Part shown: positions 7,424-16,756 of the stretch, in pieces
Position numbering within the stretch: the stretch's first letter is position 1
How the letters are laid out: each line of letters starts with the position of its first letter
Assembly (NCBI RefSeq): GCF_000382205.1
Contig: NZ_KB907791.1
Location: 62,001-126,000, forward strand
DNA: 64,000 nucleotides
Reading direction: 5' to 3'
Source of the DNA: Dyadobacter beijingensis DSM 21582
GTDB taxonomy: Bacteria; Bacteroidota; Bacteroidia; Cytophagales; Spirosomataceae
Position numbers and translations under genes: made by a program
The notes under the pieces: generated by a model
The model's database searches: none
What the model saw: the letters and a program-made list of their open reading frames with translations, nothing else
What the model was told of the DNA's origin: nothing

Positions 7424-8443
7424 ATGAACACATTGTCAGTAAACAAAGCACTCCTGTTCCAATATTTCGCCGGCAATGCCAGCCCGGCCCAAAAACGGCT
7501 GATCGCCGGATGGCTCGCCCACGACGGGAATCAGGAATTGTATTTTGAATGGCTGGCCGAATGGCAGTCGCAGTCGCCGCAGTTCCTGCCCGATGGCCAG
7601 GAGCGTTTCGACGCATACCTGCGCTACATGCGCGAGAACCCAAATACGGAGAAAACGACCGAAACGGGCTCAGCAGCACCTGTTCCGGTCGTGAACGCCC
7701 GCCGCATCGGCCGGCGTCCGTGGCTCATGGCCGCCGCTTCGGTGATGGTGTTGGGTTTGACAGCCTGGCTCGGCCGGGGGCAGATTTTGTACAAAACCTA
7801 TACGACCGAATTCGGGGAGACCCGCTCCGTGCAGCTCAGCGATGGTACGAGGGTCATTTTGAATGCCAACACGTCGATGCGCGTCCCGCGCTTCGGTTTC
7901 GGAGAAAAAACCCGCGAGGTGCAGCTGAACGGCGAGGCGTTTTTTAACGTAACCCACACCATCGACAACAAACGGTTTATGGTCAAAACCGAGGAGAACT
8001 TCGAGGTGATGGTCCTCGGTACGGAATTCTCGGTGTACACCAGGCAGAAAGGCGGAAAGGTCCTTTTGAAAAAGGGCAAGGTGCACGTGCTTTTCTCAGA
8101 AGGCCAGCAGAAAAAAGAGCTCGTCATGAAGCCGGGCGACCTGGTAACGATGGAAAAAGCGGCAGCCAGGCCGGTCGTGAAGCCGAATGCGGACACGCAA
8201 AAACTGACGGCCTGGACGGGTAACCGGTTCGTTTTCGATAAAACGCCGCTGTCGGAAGTGGCTAGCCAGTTGCAGGAGCATTATGGCATCAGGGTCGAGA
8301 TCAAGGACAACCGCTTCGCCAGTCGTACCGTGAGCGGCACTTTCCAGCCCGAAAGCGGTGAGGAACTGCTCGGCCTGCTCTCCGAATTGTTCGATTTCCG
8401 CCTGGCGCGCGAGGGCGAGGCCTACCTGATTTTGCAGAAATAA
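7424..8443 (+). CDS. FecR-family anti-sigma / sigma regulator
   Basis: The 339-aa protein has a cytoplasmic N-terminal segment (residues 1-95), one membrane helix at about 100-117 (RPWLMAAASVMVLGLTAWLG), a periplasmic FecR domain (about 125-225, with VQLSDGTRVILNANTSM) and a C-terminal DUF4974 module (about 265-337) that contacts the STN domain of the partner receptor. It holds the sigma factor inactive at the inner membrane until the receptor signals. The gene lies 43 bases after the sigma gene and 32 before the SusC gene. Confidence 0.93.
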   Translation: MNTLSVNKALLFQYFAGNASPAQKRLIAGWLAHDGNQELYFEWLAEWQSQSPQFLPDGQERFDAYLRYMRENPNTEKTTETGSAAPVPVVNARRIGRRPWLMAAASVMVLGLTAWLGRGQILYKTYTTEFGETRSVQLSDGTRVILNANTSMRVPRFGFGEKTREVQLNGEAFFNVTHTIDNKRFMVKTEENFEVMVLGTEFSVYTRQKGGKVLLKKGKVHVLFSEGQQKKELVMKPGDLVTMEKAAARPVVKPNADTQKLTAWTGNRFVFDKTPLSEVASQLQEHYGIRVEIKDNRFASRTVSGTFQPESGEELLGLLSELFDFRLAREGEAYLILQK

Positions 8444-8475
8444 AGACTTTAATATATCCCTATCCAGATCCCCGT

Positions 8476-11400
8476 ATGAAACAAAGATCACTACTGTCGT
8501 TTGTTTGCTGTGGCCTGATGCTCACCGCGGCGCCGCCCCTCGACGCCCAGGTGCTGGCCCTGAATGCGCATAAAAACCGCATGCTCCCCCCGGAACAAAC
8601 CACCAACCAGGTGAAGCTGCTCGACGTGCTTTTGCAACTCAAAAAATATTACAATGCCGACATCCTCTTCGAAGAGAACCAGATGAGCGGCATTACCGTC
8701 ACGGATTTTGTATTTGATAAAAACCTGTCGGCGGAAAAAAACATGGAAGCATTGCTGAAATCGACGAACCTGACGCTGAAAAAAGTACGCAGGAATGCCT
8801 ATATGATTTTGCCCAAACGCATTGAAACCTCGGCCATCGGCAGCAGGCCCTCTTCGGAAATGCAGGTAATGGCGGGCAGCAGGTCGGTGGCGGCCGATAT
8901 CAAGGTCTCCGGAACCGTCACCGACAACAATGGCGAAGGCCTCCCGGGCGTGAACGTGCTCGTGAAAGGGACGATCAATGGCACCAACACCGACGTCAAT
9001 GGCAGGTATGAGCTGGATGTCCCTTCTTCGGAATCGGTGCTCGTTTTTACTTCAATAGGGTTTCAGAAGCAGGAAATTACCGTAGGCCAGCGCGCTGTGG
9101 TGGATGTGAAAATGGCGGTGGAGACACAGACGCTCGACGAGGTGGTGGTGACCGCATTGGGTATCAAAAAGGAGAAAAAAGCATTGGGTTACGCCATTTC
9201 CGAAGTGAAAGGCGAGGACCTTACGCAGGCGCGCTCGACCAACATCGCGAACAGCCTCGTGGGCAAAGTGGCCGGTCTGAATATTTCCAGCACGGCGACG
9301 GGCCCGAGCGGCTCTTCGCGTATAGTGATACGCGGTAATGGCTCCATTTCGGGCAATAACCAGCCGCTGATCATTGTGGACGGTATTCCTATTAATAATG
9401 ATAACCTAGGATCGGTGGCGATCGGCGCCAACCGGGAGGGCTCCTGGACCGGCTCCGACCGCGGGGATGGTATTTCCAGCCTCAACCCGGACGAGATCGA
9501 GAGCATCAGTGTATTGAAAGGTGCTACGGCCGCAGCATTGTACGGCTCGCGGGCTTCCAATGGCGCTATTTTGGTAACTACAAAAGGTGGAAAAGCCGAC
9601 AAGGGCATCGGCGTCGAGGTGAACAGCAACTTCCTCGCGGAGGACCTGCTGTTTAAATCCTACAAAGATTACCAATACGAATACGGCCTCGGCAGCAACG
9701 GCGTGAAACCGACCACGGTAGCAGAAACCGCTACGCGTAACAGCTGGGGCGGTCGCCTGGACGGCAGTAACTCTATGAACTACGACGGCGTGCAGCGCCC
9801 GTATGTGGCTGCGAAGGATAACCTGCGCAGGTTTTACAATGTAGGGACTACATTCACCAACTCCATTGCACTCACAGGTGCTACGGAAAAGGTAACCTAC
9901 CGCCTTTCCATGAACGACCTGAACAACAAGGGCGTGCTGCCGAACAATACCCTTCGCCGTAACAACTTCGCGCTGAACACGAACGGCAACCTCGGCAAGC
10001 GCATTTCGTTCGTGGCGAATGCGAAGTACATTATCGAGAAGAACCACAACCGCCCACGCGTGAACGACTCGCCCGGTAATGCCAACTTCGCGATGTACGT
10101 GCTGCCGACGTCGCTCGATGTGGATGTGCTCAAAAACGCGCAGTTCGATGCGAACGGGAACGAAAAGGTGTGGTCGGACAACCAGTATACCCAAAACCCG
10201 TATTTCGCCACGGAGCAATTCCAGCAGGATGATAATAAAAAGCGCGTAATCGCTTCATTTGAACCTAAATATACCATCACCGACTGGCTTTATCTGAAAG
10301 GCCGTATTGGTTTCGATAATTTCAATTACCGGTACAAAAGCATCGAGCCGTATGGCACCGGCTATGTGCTGCGGGGAAGCTACACGTCGTCGCTGCGGGA
10401 ATTTACCGAAACCAACAAGGAGCTTTTGGCGGGCGTGAACCGTAAAATCGGCGAGAAATTTGCATTTAATGGCCTTTTTGGCGGGAATATGATGAAGCAG
10501 GTGACGAACCTGAACGAGGTTTCGGCCAACAACAGCTTCAACATCCCGTTCTTTTATGATATATCAAACATCGATCCGGCGGCGCGTACCGTCACCGAAG
10601 CTTACATAGAAAAACGCATTAACTCGGTGTACGGCTCGGCGGAATTTTCGTACAACAACTACCTATTCGTAACAGCTACGGCCCGCAACGACTGGTTTTC
10701 GACGCTCGCCAAAGGCAAGAACAGCATTTTCTATCCGTCATTCGGGGTGAGTTTTGTGGCTTCGGAAGCGTTAAAAATGCCTTCGGTGATCAACTACCTC
10801 AAATTCCGCGGATCGTGGGCGCAGGCAGGCGGCGATACCGACCCTTACAACCTGTCGTTGTACTACTCGCTGAGCGGCGCGCATTTGGGTTCCGCACTGG
10901 CGCAGATCAATGGTACCCGCGTTCCGAACGGCGGTTTGCAGCCATTGACCTCGACGGTTTCCGAGTTGGGCCTGGAAGCGAAATTGTTCAATAACCTGCT
11001 GAATGTGGACTTCGCCGTGTACGACCGTAAAACGACCGACGATATTGTAAGTGCCACGATTTCAGAAACTTCCGGCTATACGAGCGCATTGTTCAACGTC
11101 GGTGCGATCCGTAACCGGGGTATCGAGCTGCTTTTGGGCGCTACCATCGTGAATGGTAAGCAGTTTACCTGGGACGCTTCCTTCAACATGGGTTACAACG
11201 ATAGCGAAGTGCTGAGCCTTTACGGCGACCTGCAAACGCTGCGGGTAGACCAGTCGCGGCCGGGCTCGGCGTTCATTCACCAGGATGTGGGCAAGCCTTA
11301 CAGCCAGATCAAGGGTTATGATTTCAAACGCGACGCGAACGGTAGCATCGTGTACAATTCGCAGGGGCTGGCGCTGGCCGGGGATATCAGGACATTCGGC

Positions 11401-11925
11401 TCGGGCGTTTCGCCTTACACCCTCGGTTTGAACAACACATTTAATTATAAAGGTATCAGCCTCAGTGTGTTGGTGGATGGTAAGTTCGGCGGGTACATTT
11501 ATTCGGGTACCAATGCACTGGCTTACCGGTTTGGTTTGCACGAGGCTACGCTCGTGGGCCGCGAGGGCGGCGTGACGGGGGTGGGTGTGACGGAAAGCGG
11601 CGAGCCTAATACGGCAAAGGCGCCTGCACAGGCCTATTACAGCAATTGGTACTCGGCCATTGCTACGCCATTCGTATACAAATCCGACTTTATCAAGCTG
11701 CGCCAGATCATTCTCCAATACGCGATCCCGGGCCGTTTGCTCGGCAAGCTGCCGTTCAAGGGCGCATCCGTTTCGATCGTGGGACGTAACCTGGCCGTGT
11801 TGATGAAAAAAGTACCTGTGATCGATCCCGAAGCGACTTATAACAATGGCAATGCGCAGGGCGTGGAGTTTGCCGGTACGCCGCCGACGCGTTCTTACGG
11901 TGTTAACCTGAACCTGAAATTCTGA
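8476..11925 (+). CDS. SusC/RagA TonB-dependent receptor with STN signalling domain
   Basis: The 1149-aa outer-membrane receptor has a signal peptide (about 1-25), an STN domain (about 44-115, LLDVLLQLKKYYNADILFEE), a carboxypeptidase-regulatory-like domain (about 142-220, GTVTDNNGEGLPGVNV), a plug beginning at LDEVVVTALGIKKEKKALGY, and a large barrel ending NLNLKF. It imports a ligand, probably an oligosaccharide, with the SusD lipoprotein encoded next. The STN domain, absent from the other two SusC proteins here, means this one also signals to FecR. Confidence 0.95.
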   Translation: MKQRSLLSFVCCGLMLTAAPPLDAQVLALNAHKNRMLPPEQTTNQVKLLDVLLQLKKYYNADILFEENQMSGITVTDFVFDKNLSAEKNMEALLKSTNLTLKKVRRNAYMILPKRIETSAIGSRPSSEMQVMAGSRSVAADIKVSGTVTDNNGEGLPGVNVLVKGTINGTNTDVNGRYELDVPSSESVLVFTSIGFQKQEITVGQRAVVDVKMAVETQTLDEVVVTALGIKKEKKALGYAISEVKGEDLTQARSTNIANSLVGKVAGLNISSTATGPSGSSRIVIRGNGSISGNNQPLIIVDGIPINNDNLGSVAIGANREGSWTGSDRGDGISSLNPDEIESISVLKGATAAALYGSRASNGAILVTTKGGKADKGIGVEVNSNFLAEDLLFKSYKDYQYEYGLGSNGVKPTTVAETATRNSWGGRLDGSNSMNYDGVQRPYVAAKDNLRRFYNVGTTFTNSIALTGATEKVTYRLSMNDLNNKGVLPNNTLRRNNFALNTNGNLGKRISFVANAKYIIEKNHNRPRVNDSPGNANFAMYVLPTSLDVDVLKNAQFDANGNEKVWSDNQYTQNPYFATEQFQQDDNKKRVIASFEPKYTITDWLYLKGRIGFDNFNYRYKSIEPYGTGYVLRGSYTSSLREFTETNKELLAGVNRKIGEKFAFNGLFGGNMMKQVTNLNEVSANNSFNIPFFYDISNIDPAARTVTEAYIEKRINSVYGSAEFSYNNYLFVTATARNDWFSTLAKGKNSIFYPSFGVSFVASEALKMPSVINYLKFRGSWAQAGGDTDPYNLSLYYSLSGAHLGSALAQINGTRVPNGGLQPLTSTVSELGLEAKLFNNLLNVDFAVYDRKTTDDIVSATISETSGYTSALFNVGAIRNRGIELLLGATIVNGKQFTWDASFNMGYNDSEVLSLYGDLQTLRVDQSRPGSAFIHQDVGKPYSQIKGYDFKRDANGSIVYNSQGLALAGDIRTFGSGVSPYTLGLNNTFNYKGISLSVLVDGKFGGYIYSGTNALAYRFGLHEATLVGREGGVTGVGVTESGEPNTAKAPAQAYYSNWYSAIATPFVYKSDFIKLRQIILQYAIPGRLLGKLPFKGASVSIVGRNLAVLMKKVPVIDPEATYNNGNAQGVEFAGTPPTRSYGVNLNLKF

Positions 11926-11943
11926 TCCTTTTCAAAAGAAATC

Positions 11944-13476
11944 ATGCTTAAAAAACTGACCATATGCCTTGCATTGCTCGCCGGAGCGGGCGCGTGCACC
12001 AACGATTTCGAGGAAATCAATGTCAACCCGAATGCACCGAACACGGTACCCGTGGATTACCTGCTGGGGCAGTCGCAGCTGCTGCTGACGGGCTCGGCAA
12101 GCGGTCCTGCATCGAAGGCCTGGCGTGCCAATTTCGGGTACGCAGCCTGCCTGATCCAGCAAATGTCATCGATCGACGCGACGTTCTACAAAGGGAGTTT
12201 TTATACTTTTTTAGGAGAAATTAACTCCGCTTTCTTCGATAACTCCTACACTTATGCTGTTAAAAGCATGGTAAACCTGATCGACGTGGCGCAAAAGGAC
12301 CCGAAAAACGTGAACGTGCTTTCGATGGCGCGGATCATCAAGGTGATGGAGTTCTCGCGCACGACCGACCTGTATGGCGATATTCCTTATTTCGAAGCAG
12401 GTAAAGGCTTTATCGACGCTAATTTTTCGCCGAAGTACGACGCGCAGCAGGCCATTTACATGGATATGCTGAAAGAGCTGGAAGAAGCGCGGAATGCATT
12501 CGATGCGGCGCAGTACATCCCGAAAGCGGCGGATTATATTTACGGCGGCGACCTCGACAAATGGAAACGTGCCGCCAACTCGCTTATGCTCCGCCTTGCC
12601 ATGCGCATGCAAAAAGCCGACGCCGCCAACGCGCAGCTCTGGGCCAGGAAAGCGATCGACGGCGGCCTGATTACCGGCAATGCGGAAACGATCGCCGTGA
12701 AATTCAGCAACACGGGCGCGGAGATCAACTCCAATCCTAATTCCTGGATCCTTGGTCCGAGCGGTTCCAACGTGACCAACATCCCGAACGCCGGCGTGCA
12801 ATGGGCCAGGACGCTCATCGACATGATGAAATCGCGCCAGGACCCGCGCCTGCCTATTATTTCGATGATCAAAGGCGGGGACAACAGCGTGGCGAAGCAA
12901 CGCGGCCTTCCTAATGCGACCGACGCCACCGGCCTGGCGCAGCTCGACGAGAAGAATCTGGACAACTATTCGCGCCCGGCTACCGGCGTGATCGGCATCG
13001 CATTGCCGTGGATCTACCTGACCTATGCCGAAACGCAGCTCCTGAAAGCCGAGGCCATCGAACGCGGCTGGGCGACGGGTAATGCCAGGGCGGCGTTCCA
13101 GGAAGGACAGTCGGCGGCATTGGCACAGATGTCGTGGGCGAATGCGGCCATTCCGACTGCGGACATCACGGCTTATGCCACAAAGAACCCATATCCCGAA
13201 TCCGGCACGATGGATGCGAAAATGAATGCGATCCACACGGAGGTATATTTGATAGCGGCGAGCACTTTTAACCATATCGAGGGCTATGCCAACTGGCGCA
13301 GAACGGGTTACCCGGCGCTGACGCCCGTAAACTACCTCGGCAACGATACCAATGGCCAGATCCCGCGCCGCCTGCGTTACCCGCTCAGCGAAGAGGGCAT
13401 TAACCCTAACTTCAAGACGGCGATCGAGCGGCAGGGGCCCGACCTGTTCATGACGCGTATCTGGTGGGATAAGTAA
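11944..13476 (+). CDS. SusD/RagB-family lipoprotein (SusD-like type 2)
   Basis: The 510-aa protein has a lipobox ending at Cys18 (AGAGAC) followed by the usual FEEINVNPNAP segment. Tetratricopeptide-like helices and the C-terminal motif NWRRTGYPALTP are typical of SusD-like proteins of the PF12771 type. It forms the surface lid of the SusC pore and binds the ligand. It starts 18 bases after the SusC stop and is clearly co-transcribed. Confidence 0.93.
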   Translation: MLKKLTICLALLAGAGACTNDFEEINVNPNAPNTVPVDYLLGQSQLLLTGSASGPASKAWRANFGYAACLIQQMSSIDATFYKGSFYTFLGEINSAFFDNSYTYAVKSMVNLIDVAQKDPKNVNVLSMARIIKVMEFSRTTDLYGDIPYFEAGKGFIDANFSPKYDAQQAIYMDMLKELEEARNAFDAAQYIPKAADYIYGGDLDKWKRAANSLMLRLAMRMQKADAANAQLWARKAIDGGLITGNAETIAVKFSNTGAEINSNPNSWILGPSGSNVTNIPNAGVQWARTLIDMMKSRQDPRLPIISMIKGGDNSVAKQRGLPNATDATGLAQLDEKNLDNYSRPATGVIGIALPWIYLTYAETQLLKAEAIERGWATGNARAAFQEGQSAALAQMSWANAAIPTADITAYATKNPYPESGTMDAKMNAIHTEVYLIAASTFNHIEGYANWRRTGYPALTPVNYLGNDTNGQIPRRLRYPLSEEGINPNFKTAIERQGPDLFMTRIWWDK

Positions 13477-13487
13477 ATCGGACGACG

Positions 13488-14606
13488 ATGGAAAATACAC
13501 GGAGGAATTTTATTAAAACCAATATAGCACTGGCTGCCGCTACGGCAGCGGCCGGTGCTGTTCCGGCTTTTGCTTCCCGCAATGCCGTTGACGCTGCGGC
13601 ATTTGCGAAGGATGGCGGGATGCAGTTCTGCCTCGCGCATTTCTTCGGCATGGACCCGACACGCATCGCATTGTCGAAGCAAATGCAGGTGCTCGGCGCG
13701 GTGGGGGGCATTAACCCGCAAAGCGTGGGTTTGAGTAATGTCAAAAACTGGGAATACGAAGCTATCGTCGCCGTGCGGGATTTCTGGAAGCAGCACGGCA
13801 TCACGTACCGCGTGATCGAAGGGCCGCCGTCGCTGTACGAAAAAACCAAGCTGGGGCTCGACGGCAGGGACGAGGAAATTGAGACGTTTATCAGGTTTAT
13901 CCAAAACCTGTCGAAAGCAGGTATCGACACGGTTTGTTACAACTGGATGCCGGTCATCAGCTGGGCGCGCACGAAGCTCGACAAACCTTCCCGCGGGGGC
14001 GCACTGGTGAGCGCGTTCGATTACGAGGATGTGAAGGATAAACCATTGACCAAATACGGCGATTTTTCCCACGATACCATGTGGAAGAACCTGGAATACT
14101 TCCTGAAAGCGGTGGTACCGGAAGCCGAAAAAGTGGGCGTGAAGCTCGCATTGCACCCGGACGATCCGCCGGTAGATAAAATCCAGGGTATCCCGCGCAT
14201 CATGACGTCGGCCAATGCATTCAAACGACTGATCGAGATCGTCCCGAGCGAAAGCAACGGTATTACGCTATGCCAGGGCACATTCGCAACGATGGGCGAA
14301 GACATTCCGTCGGTGATCAAATACTTCGGTAGCAGAAAGAAAATCCACTTCGTGCACTTTCGCGATGTTCGTGGCAGCAAAACGAATTTCGAAGAAACCT
14401 TCCACGACGACGGCAAAACGGATATGTATGAAGCCATGAAAACCTATTACGAAGTAGGTTTCCGGGGCCCCATGCGCCCCGACCACGTGCCTACGGTAGC
14501 CGGCGACAGCAACCAGAACGCCGGTTACAGCAACTACGGCGCTTTGTTTGCGATCGGGTACATGCGGGGGCTCGTGGAGGCAGTAGCGAAGCAAAAGGGG
14601 GCATAA
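13488..14606 (+). CDS. Tat-exported mannonate dehydratase (UxuA/ManD-like) homologue
   Basis: The 372-aa protein has a twin-arginine leader (TRRNFIKTNIALAAATAAAG) followed by a UxuA-type TIM barrel. The four residues matching the known Mn-binding set of this family are present: His223 (LALHPDDPP), Cys262 (ITLCQGTFATMG), His290 (IHFVHFRDVRG) and Asp332 (MRPDHVPT). The signature ETFHDDGKTDMYEAM is also there. UxuA converts D-mannonate to 2-keto-3-deoxygluconate in hexuronate breakdown and is normally cytoplasmic. Here the leader predicts a periplasmic enzyme. It is the last gene of the sigma/FecR/SusCD locus, 11 bases after SusD, so uronate-derived substrates are likely for the locus. Confidence 0.85.
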   Translation: MENTRRNFIKTNIALAAATAAAGAVPAFASRNAVDAAAFAKDGGMQFCLAHFFGMDPTRIALSKQMQVLGAVGGINPQSVGLSNVKNWEYEAIVAVRDFWKQHGITYRVIEGPPSLYEKTKLGLDGRDEEIETFIRFIQNLSKAGIDTVCYNWMPVISWARTKLDKPSRGGALVSAFDYEDVKDKPLTKYGDFSHDTMWKNLEYFLKAVVPEAEKVGVKLALHPDDPPVDKIQGIPRIMTSANAFKRLIEIVPSESNGITLCQGTFATMGEDIPSVIKYFGSRKKIHFVHFRDVRGSKTNFEETFHDDGKTDMYEAMKTYYEVGFRGPMRPDHVPTVAGDSNQNAGYSNYGALFAIGYMRGLVEAVAKQKGA

Positions 14607-14608
14607 AC

Positions 14609-14634
14609 ATGATTGAATGACCGAATGATTGAAT
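14609..14634. repeat. Second copy of the ATTGAATG octamer repeat
   Basis: Two bases after the UxuA-like stop codon the sequence reads as imperfect octamers ATTGAATG, ACCGAATG, ATTGAAT. The 17-mer at 14609-14625 is identical to the minus strand of 5091-5107. It again lies between convergent genes, and the minus-strand LytTR gene ends at 14635. Confidence 0.6.
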
Positions 14635-15363
14635 TCATTGCCACTTCCCCAGCAACTCCTTAAACGCATCCTTGTACAAATCCCCCACCGGAATATCGAC
14701 GGTGCCGATGTGGACGGCGCTTTTGCTGATGGAATCTACTTTGCCAACCGCGACGATGAATGAGCGGTGGATGCGGATGAATTTTCCTCCGGGCAGCTTT
14801 TCCTCGATCGCTTTGAGGCTGCTGTGCGAAACCACCGGGCTGCCGCTGGCCTGGTGGATCTTAACATAATCCTTGAACGACTCGACAAACAGGATCGCGT
14901 CGAAATCAATGCGGACGAGCTTGTAATCCGACTTCACGAACAGGTAATTCTCGCTCGAATCCAGCTCAGGCTCAATGGCCGCGTCGCGGAGGTTTTCGAA
15001 GTACTTCTTGGCCTTCATCGCCGTCGCCAGAAACTGGTTGTAGCCAAACGGTTTGAGCAAATACCCCATCGCATCGACTTCATAACCCTGCACGGCAAAC
15101 TGGTTGTAGGCCGTCGTGAACACGATCCTCGTTTTGGTATCGGGATTCTGGTTCAGTACCCTTGCCAGTTCCATGCCCGTCAGTTCAGGCATCTGGATAT
15201 CGAGGTAAACCAAATGGATATTCTCCTTGGTGATCACTTCCAGCGCATCCAGCGCATTGATATACCGGCCGTGCAAATGCAGGAAAGGGGTTTGTTCTAC
15301 GAATGAACTCACCAGCCCCAATGCGAGCGGTTCGTCGTCGACGGTAATGCAGTTCAGCGTCAT
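14635..15363 (-). CDS. LytTR-family response regulator
   Basis: The 242-aa protein has an N-terminal receiver domain (phospho-acceptor Asp in LVYLDIQMPELTG, conserved Lys in YLLKPFGYNQF) and a C-terminal LytTR DNA-binding domain (FVKSDYKLVRIDFDAILFVE, then HSSLKAIEEKLPGGKFIRIHRSFIV). It lies 3 bases downstream of the LytS-type kinase gene in the same direction. The two form a two-component pair that probably acts on nearby promoters. Confidence 0.92.
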   Translation of the reverse strand: MTLNCITVDDEPLALGLVSSFVEQTPFLHLHGRYINALDALEVITKENIHLVYLDIQMPELTGMELARVLNQNPDTKTRIVFTTAYNQFAVQGYEVDAMGYLLKPFGYNQFLATAMKAKKYFENLRDAAIEPELDSSENYLFVKSDYKLVRIDFDAILFVESFKDYVKIHQASGSPVVSHSSLKAIEEKLPGGKFIRIHRSFIVAVGKVDSISKSAVHIGTVDIPVGDLYKDAFKELLGKWQ

Positions 15364-15366
15364 GGT

Positions 15367-16437
15367 TTACGTCAGGTTGATGATCAGGTTTACGGTGTAG
15401 GTATTGGCGAGCTCGTCGGTGTGAATGTCGAGGTGGTGCTTTTGCGGATAGAGCAGGTCGAGGCGGCGGCGGGTGTTGGCTAGCCCGATGCCCCCCTTGT
15501 CGGTGCCTTCCACGTGCTGCGCCTGGAAAATATGGTTTGATACCGTGAGTTTCAGGGCCCCGCCATCCAATGCGGCGTGGATTTTGATTTCCGAGCGCTG
15601 CGAGGCGTCGATACCGTGTTTGAATGCATTCTCGACGAAGGGCAGCAGGAGCATCGGCGCGATCGGGTAGTCGGGAATGGCCTCGTCGCGGGTGTATTGC
15701 ACATTACTGCTGCTCTGTACGCGCAGTTTCATGAGTTCGATGTAATCGTCGATAAATGCGAATTCCTGGCTGAGCGGGGCAATATCCTGCTGCGTTTCGT
15801 AAAGCAGGTAGCGCATCATGCGCGAGAGCGTCAGCGTGGCCTCGCGTGACTCTTCGACGTTCGTGTAGGATAGCGCGTATATATTATTGAGTGTATTAAA
15901 AAAGAAGTGCGGGTTGATCTGCGCCTTCAAGAGGGCCAGCTCGGAGGAAATATTTTGTTTCTCGACCGCGTCGCGGAGGCGGGCGTCGGATTGCCAGCGC
16001 TGGATCACGGCGAGGCTGGTGCTCACACCGATGACCAGCAGGGTGGTCATGAGCAGGATACCATCGATGATGTGCTTCGGCTTAGGGCCGCCGCGATGCC
16101 TTGGGCGGGGCATGATGCCTTCCATATGCCGCCGGATTTCGAGCTGCTGGTCGGCCATTTTGCTGATGACGAGCATCAGTATCACCAGCGCGATCACCCA
16201 CAGAATGAATGCAACAATGCGGTTTGAGAGCAGGTAACGCGGTACCAGGTACAGCGAGTTGAAATAGAAAAGTGCTACGAGCAGTCCGAAATTGAGCAAT
16301 TGTTTTACCCAGAATACAACAGGCAGGCTCACGCCCCAGGACAGGGGCTGGTAGAATACAAGCACGAAACCCAGCAATGCCCATGCGAGCAAATGGATCG
16401 CTACTACTACGCCGCCTTTGGTGTTTTCTCTCGTCAT
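15367..16437 (-). CDS. LytS/YehU-type sensor histidine kinase
   Basis: The ATG at 16437 is used (356 aa, MTRENTKGG); the 44 further upstream codons have no family features. Four membrane helices lie in the first 200 residues. The phospho-acceptor is in KAQINPHFFFNTLNNIYAL, followed by an intact ATPase domain: the N box FVENAFKHGID and the G motif GGIGLANTRRRL. There is no periplasmic sensor domain, so the signal is probably sensed in the membrane. Its partner is the LytTR regulator just downstream. Confidence 0.92.
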   Translation of the reverse strand: MTRENTKGGVVVAIHLLAWALLGFVLVFYQPLSWGVSLPVVFWVKQLLNFGLLVALFYFNSLYLVPRYLLSNRIVAFILWVIALVILMLVISKMADQQLEIRRHMEGIMPRPRHRGGPKPKHIIDGILLMTTLLVIGVSTSLAVIQRWQSDARLRDAVEKQNISSELALLKAQINPHFFFNTLNNIYALSYTNVEESREATLTLSRMMRYLLYETQQDIAPLSQEFAFIDDYIELMKLRVQSSSNVQYTRDEAIPDYPIAPMLLLPFVENAFKHGIDASQRSEIKIHAALDGGALKLTVSNHIFQAQHVEGTDKGGIGLANTRRRLDLLYPQKHHLDIHTDELANTYTVNLIINLT

Positions 16438-16756
16438 TAATACAAAAATAACAGGCAAAATGCGGCAAATAACAATGTGCCGTATCTGTTTCGACGTATC
16501 GTGCCTTTTTCGGGTTATAGGGGCATTTCTTGCCGACCGGCCGCTTACAGCGGCATTTTCGTACCACACCCCGACCGGTTGGTCGGTTAAAACCGGCCAT
16601 TCAGCTACACTTTCGGGCTATCCGTCCACACGGCTTTTATTCGCGCTTTCCATTAATTCTCTTTGTATCGGGCAATCCCCGACTATGCGTCCCAGACTGG
16701 AAGTCCCATGCGAATAGTAAACCCGCTTGACAAACCATTGAAAAAGTAGAAGTGCT
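16438..16756. other. Divergent intergenic region with an operator-like palindrome
   Basis: This 319-base region lies between the LytS kinase (minus) and a sigma factor (plus) and must hold both promoters. A perfect inverted repeat CCGACC/GGTCGG with a 4-base centre lies at 16571-16586, and further ACCGG-rich words surround it (16538-16597). This resembles a TetR/LacI-type operator, but no such regulator is encoded nearby. No ORF with coding character was found. Confidence 0.4.

Noticed and set aside
12211..13500. 429-codon minus-strand frame antisense to the first SusD gene
   Set aside because: It is fully covered by the SusD gene on the other strand, and its product is Arg/His/Val-rich with no domain.
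16443..16450. TAnnTTTG-like element on the minus strand before the LytS gene
   Set aside because: It lies only 6 bases from the ATG, which would make a leaderless transcript, and no -33 element sits at the right spacing.
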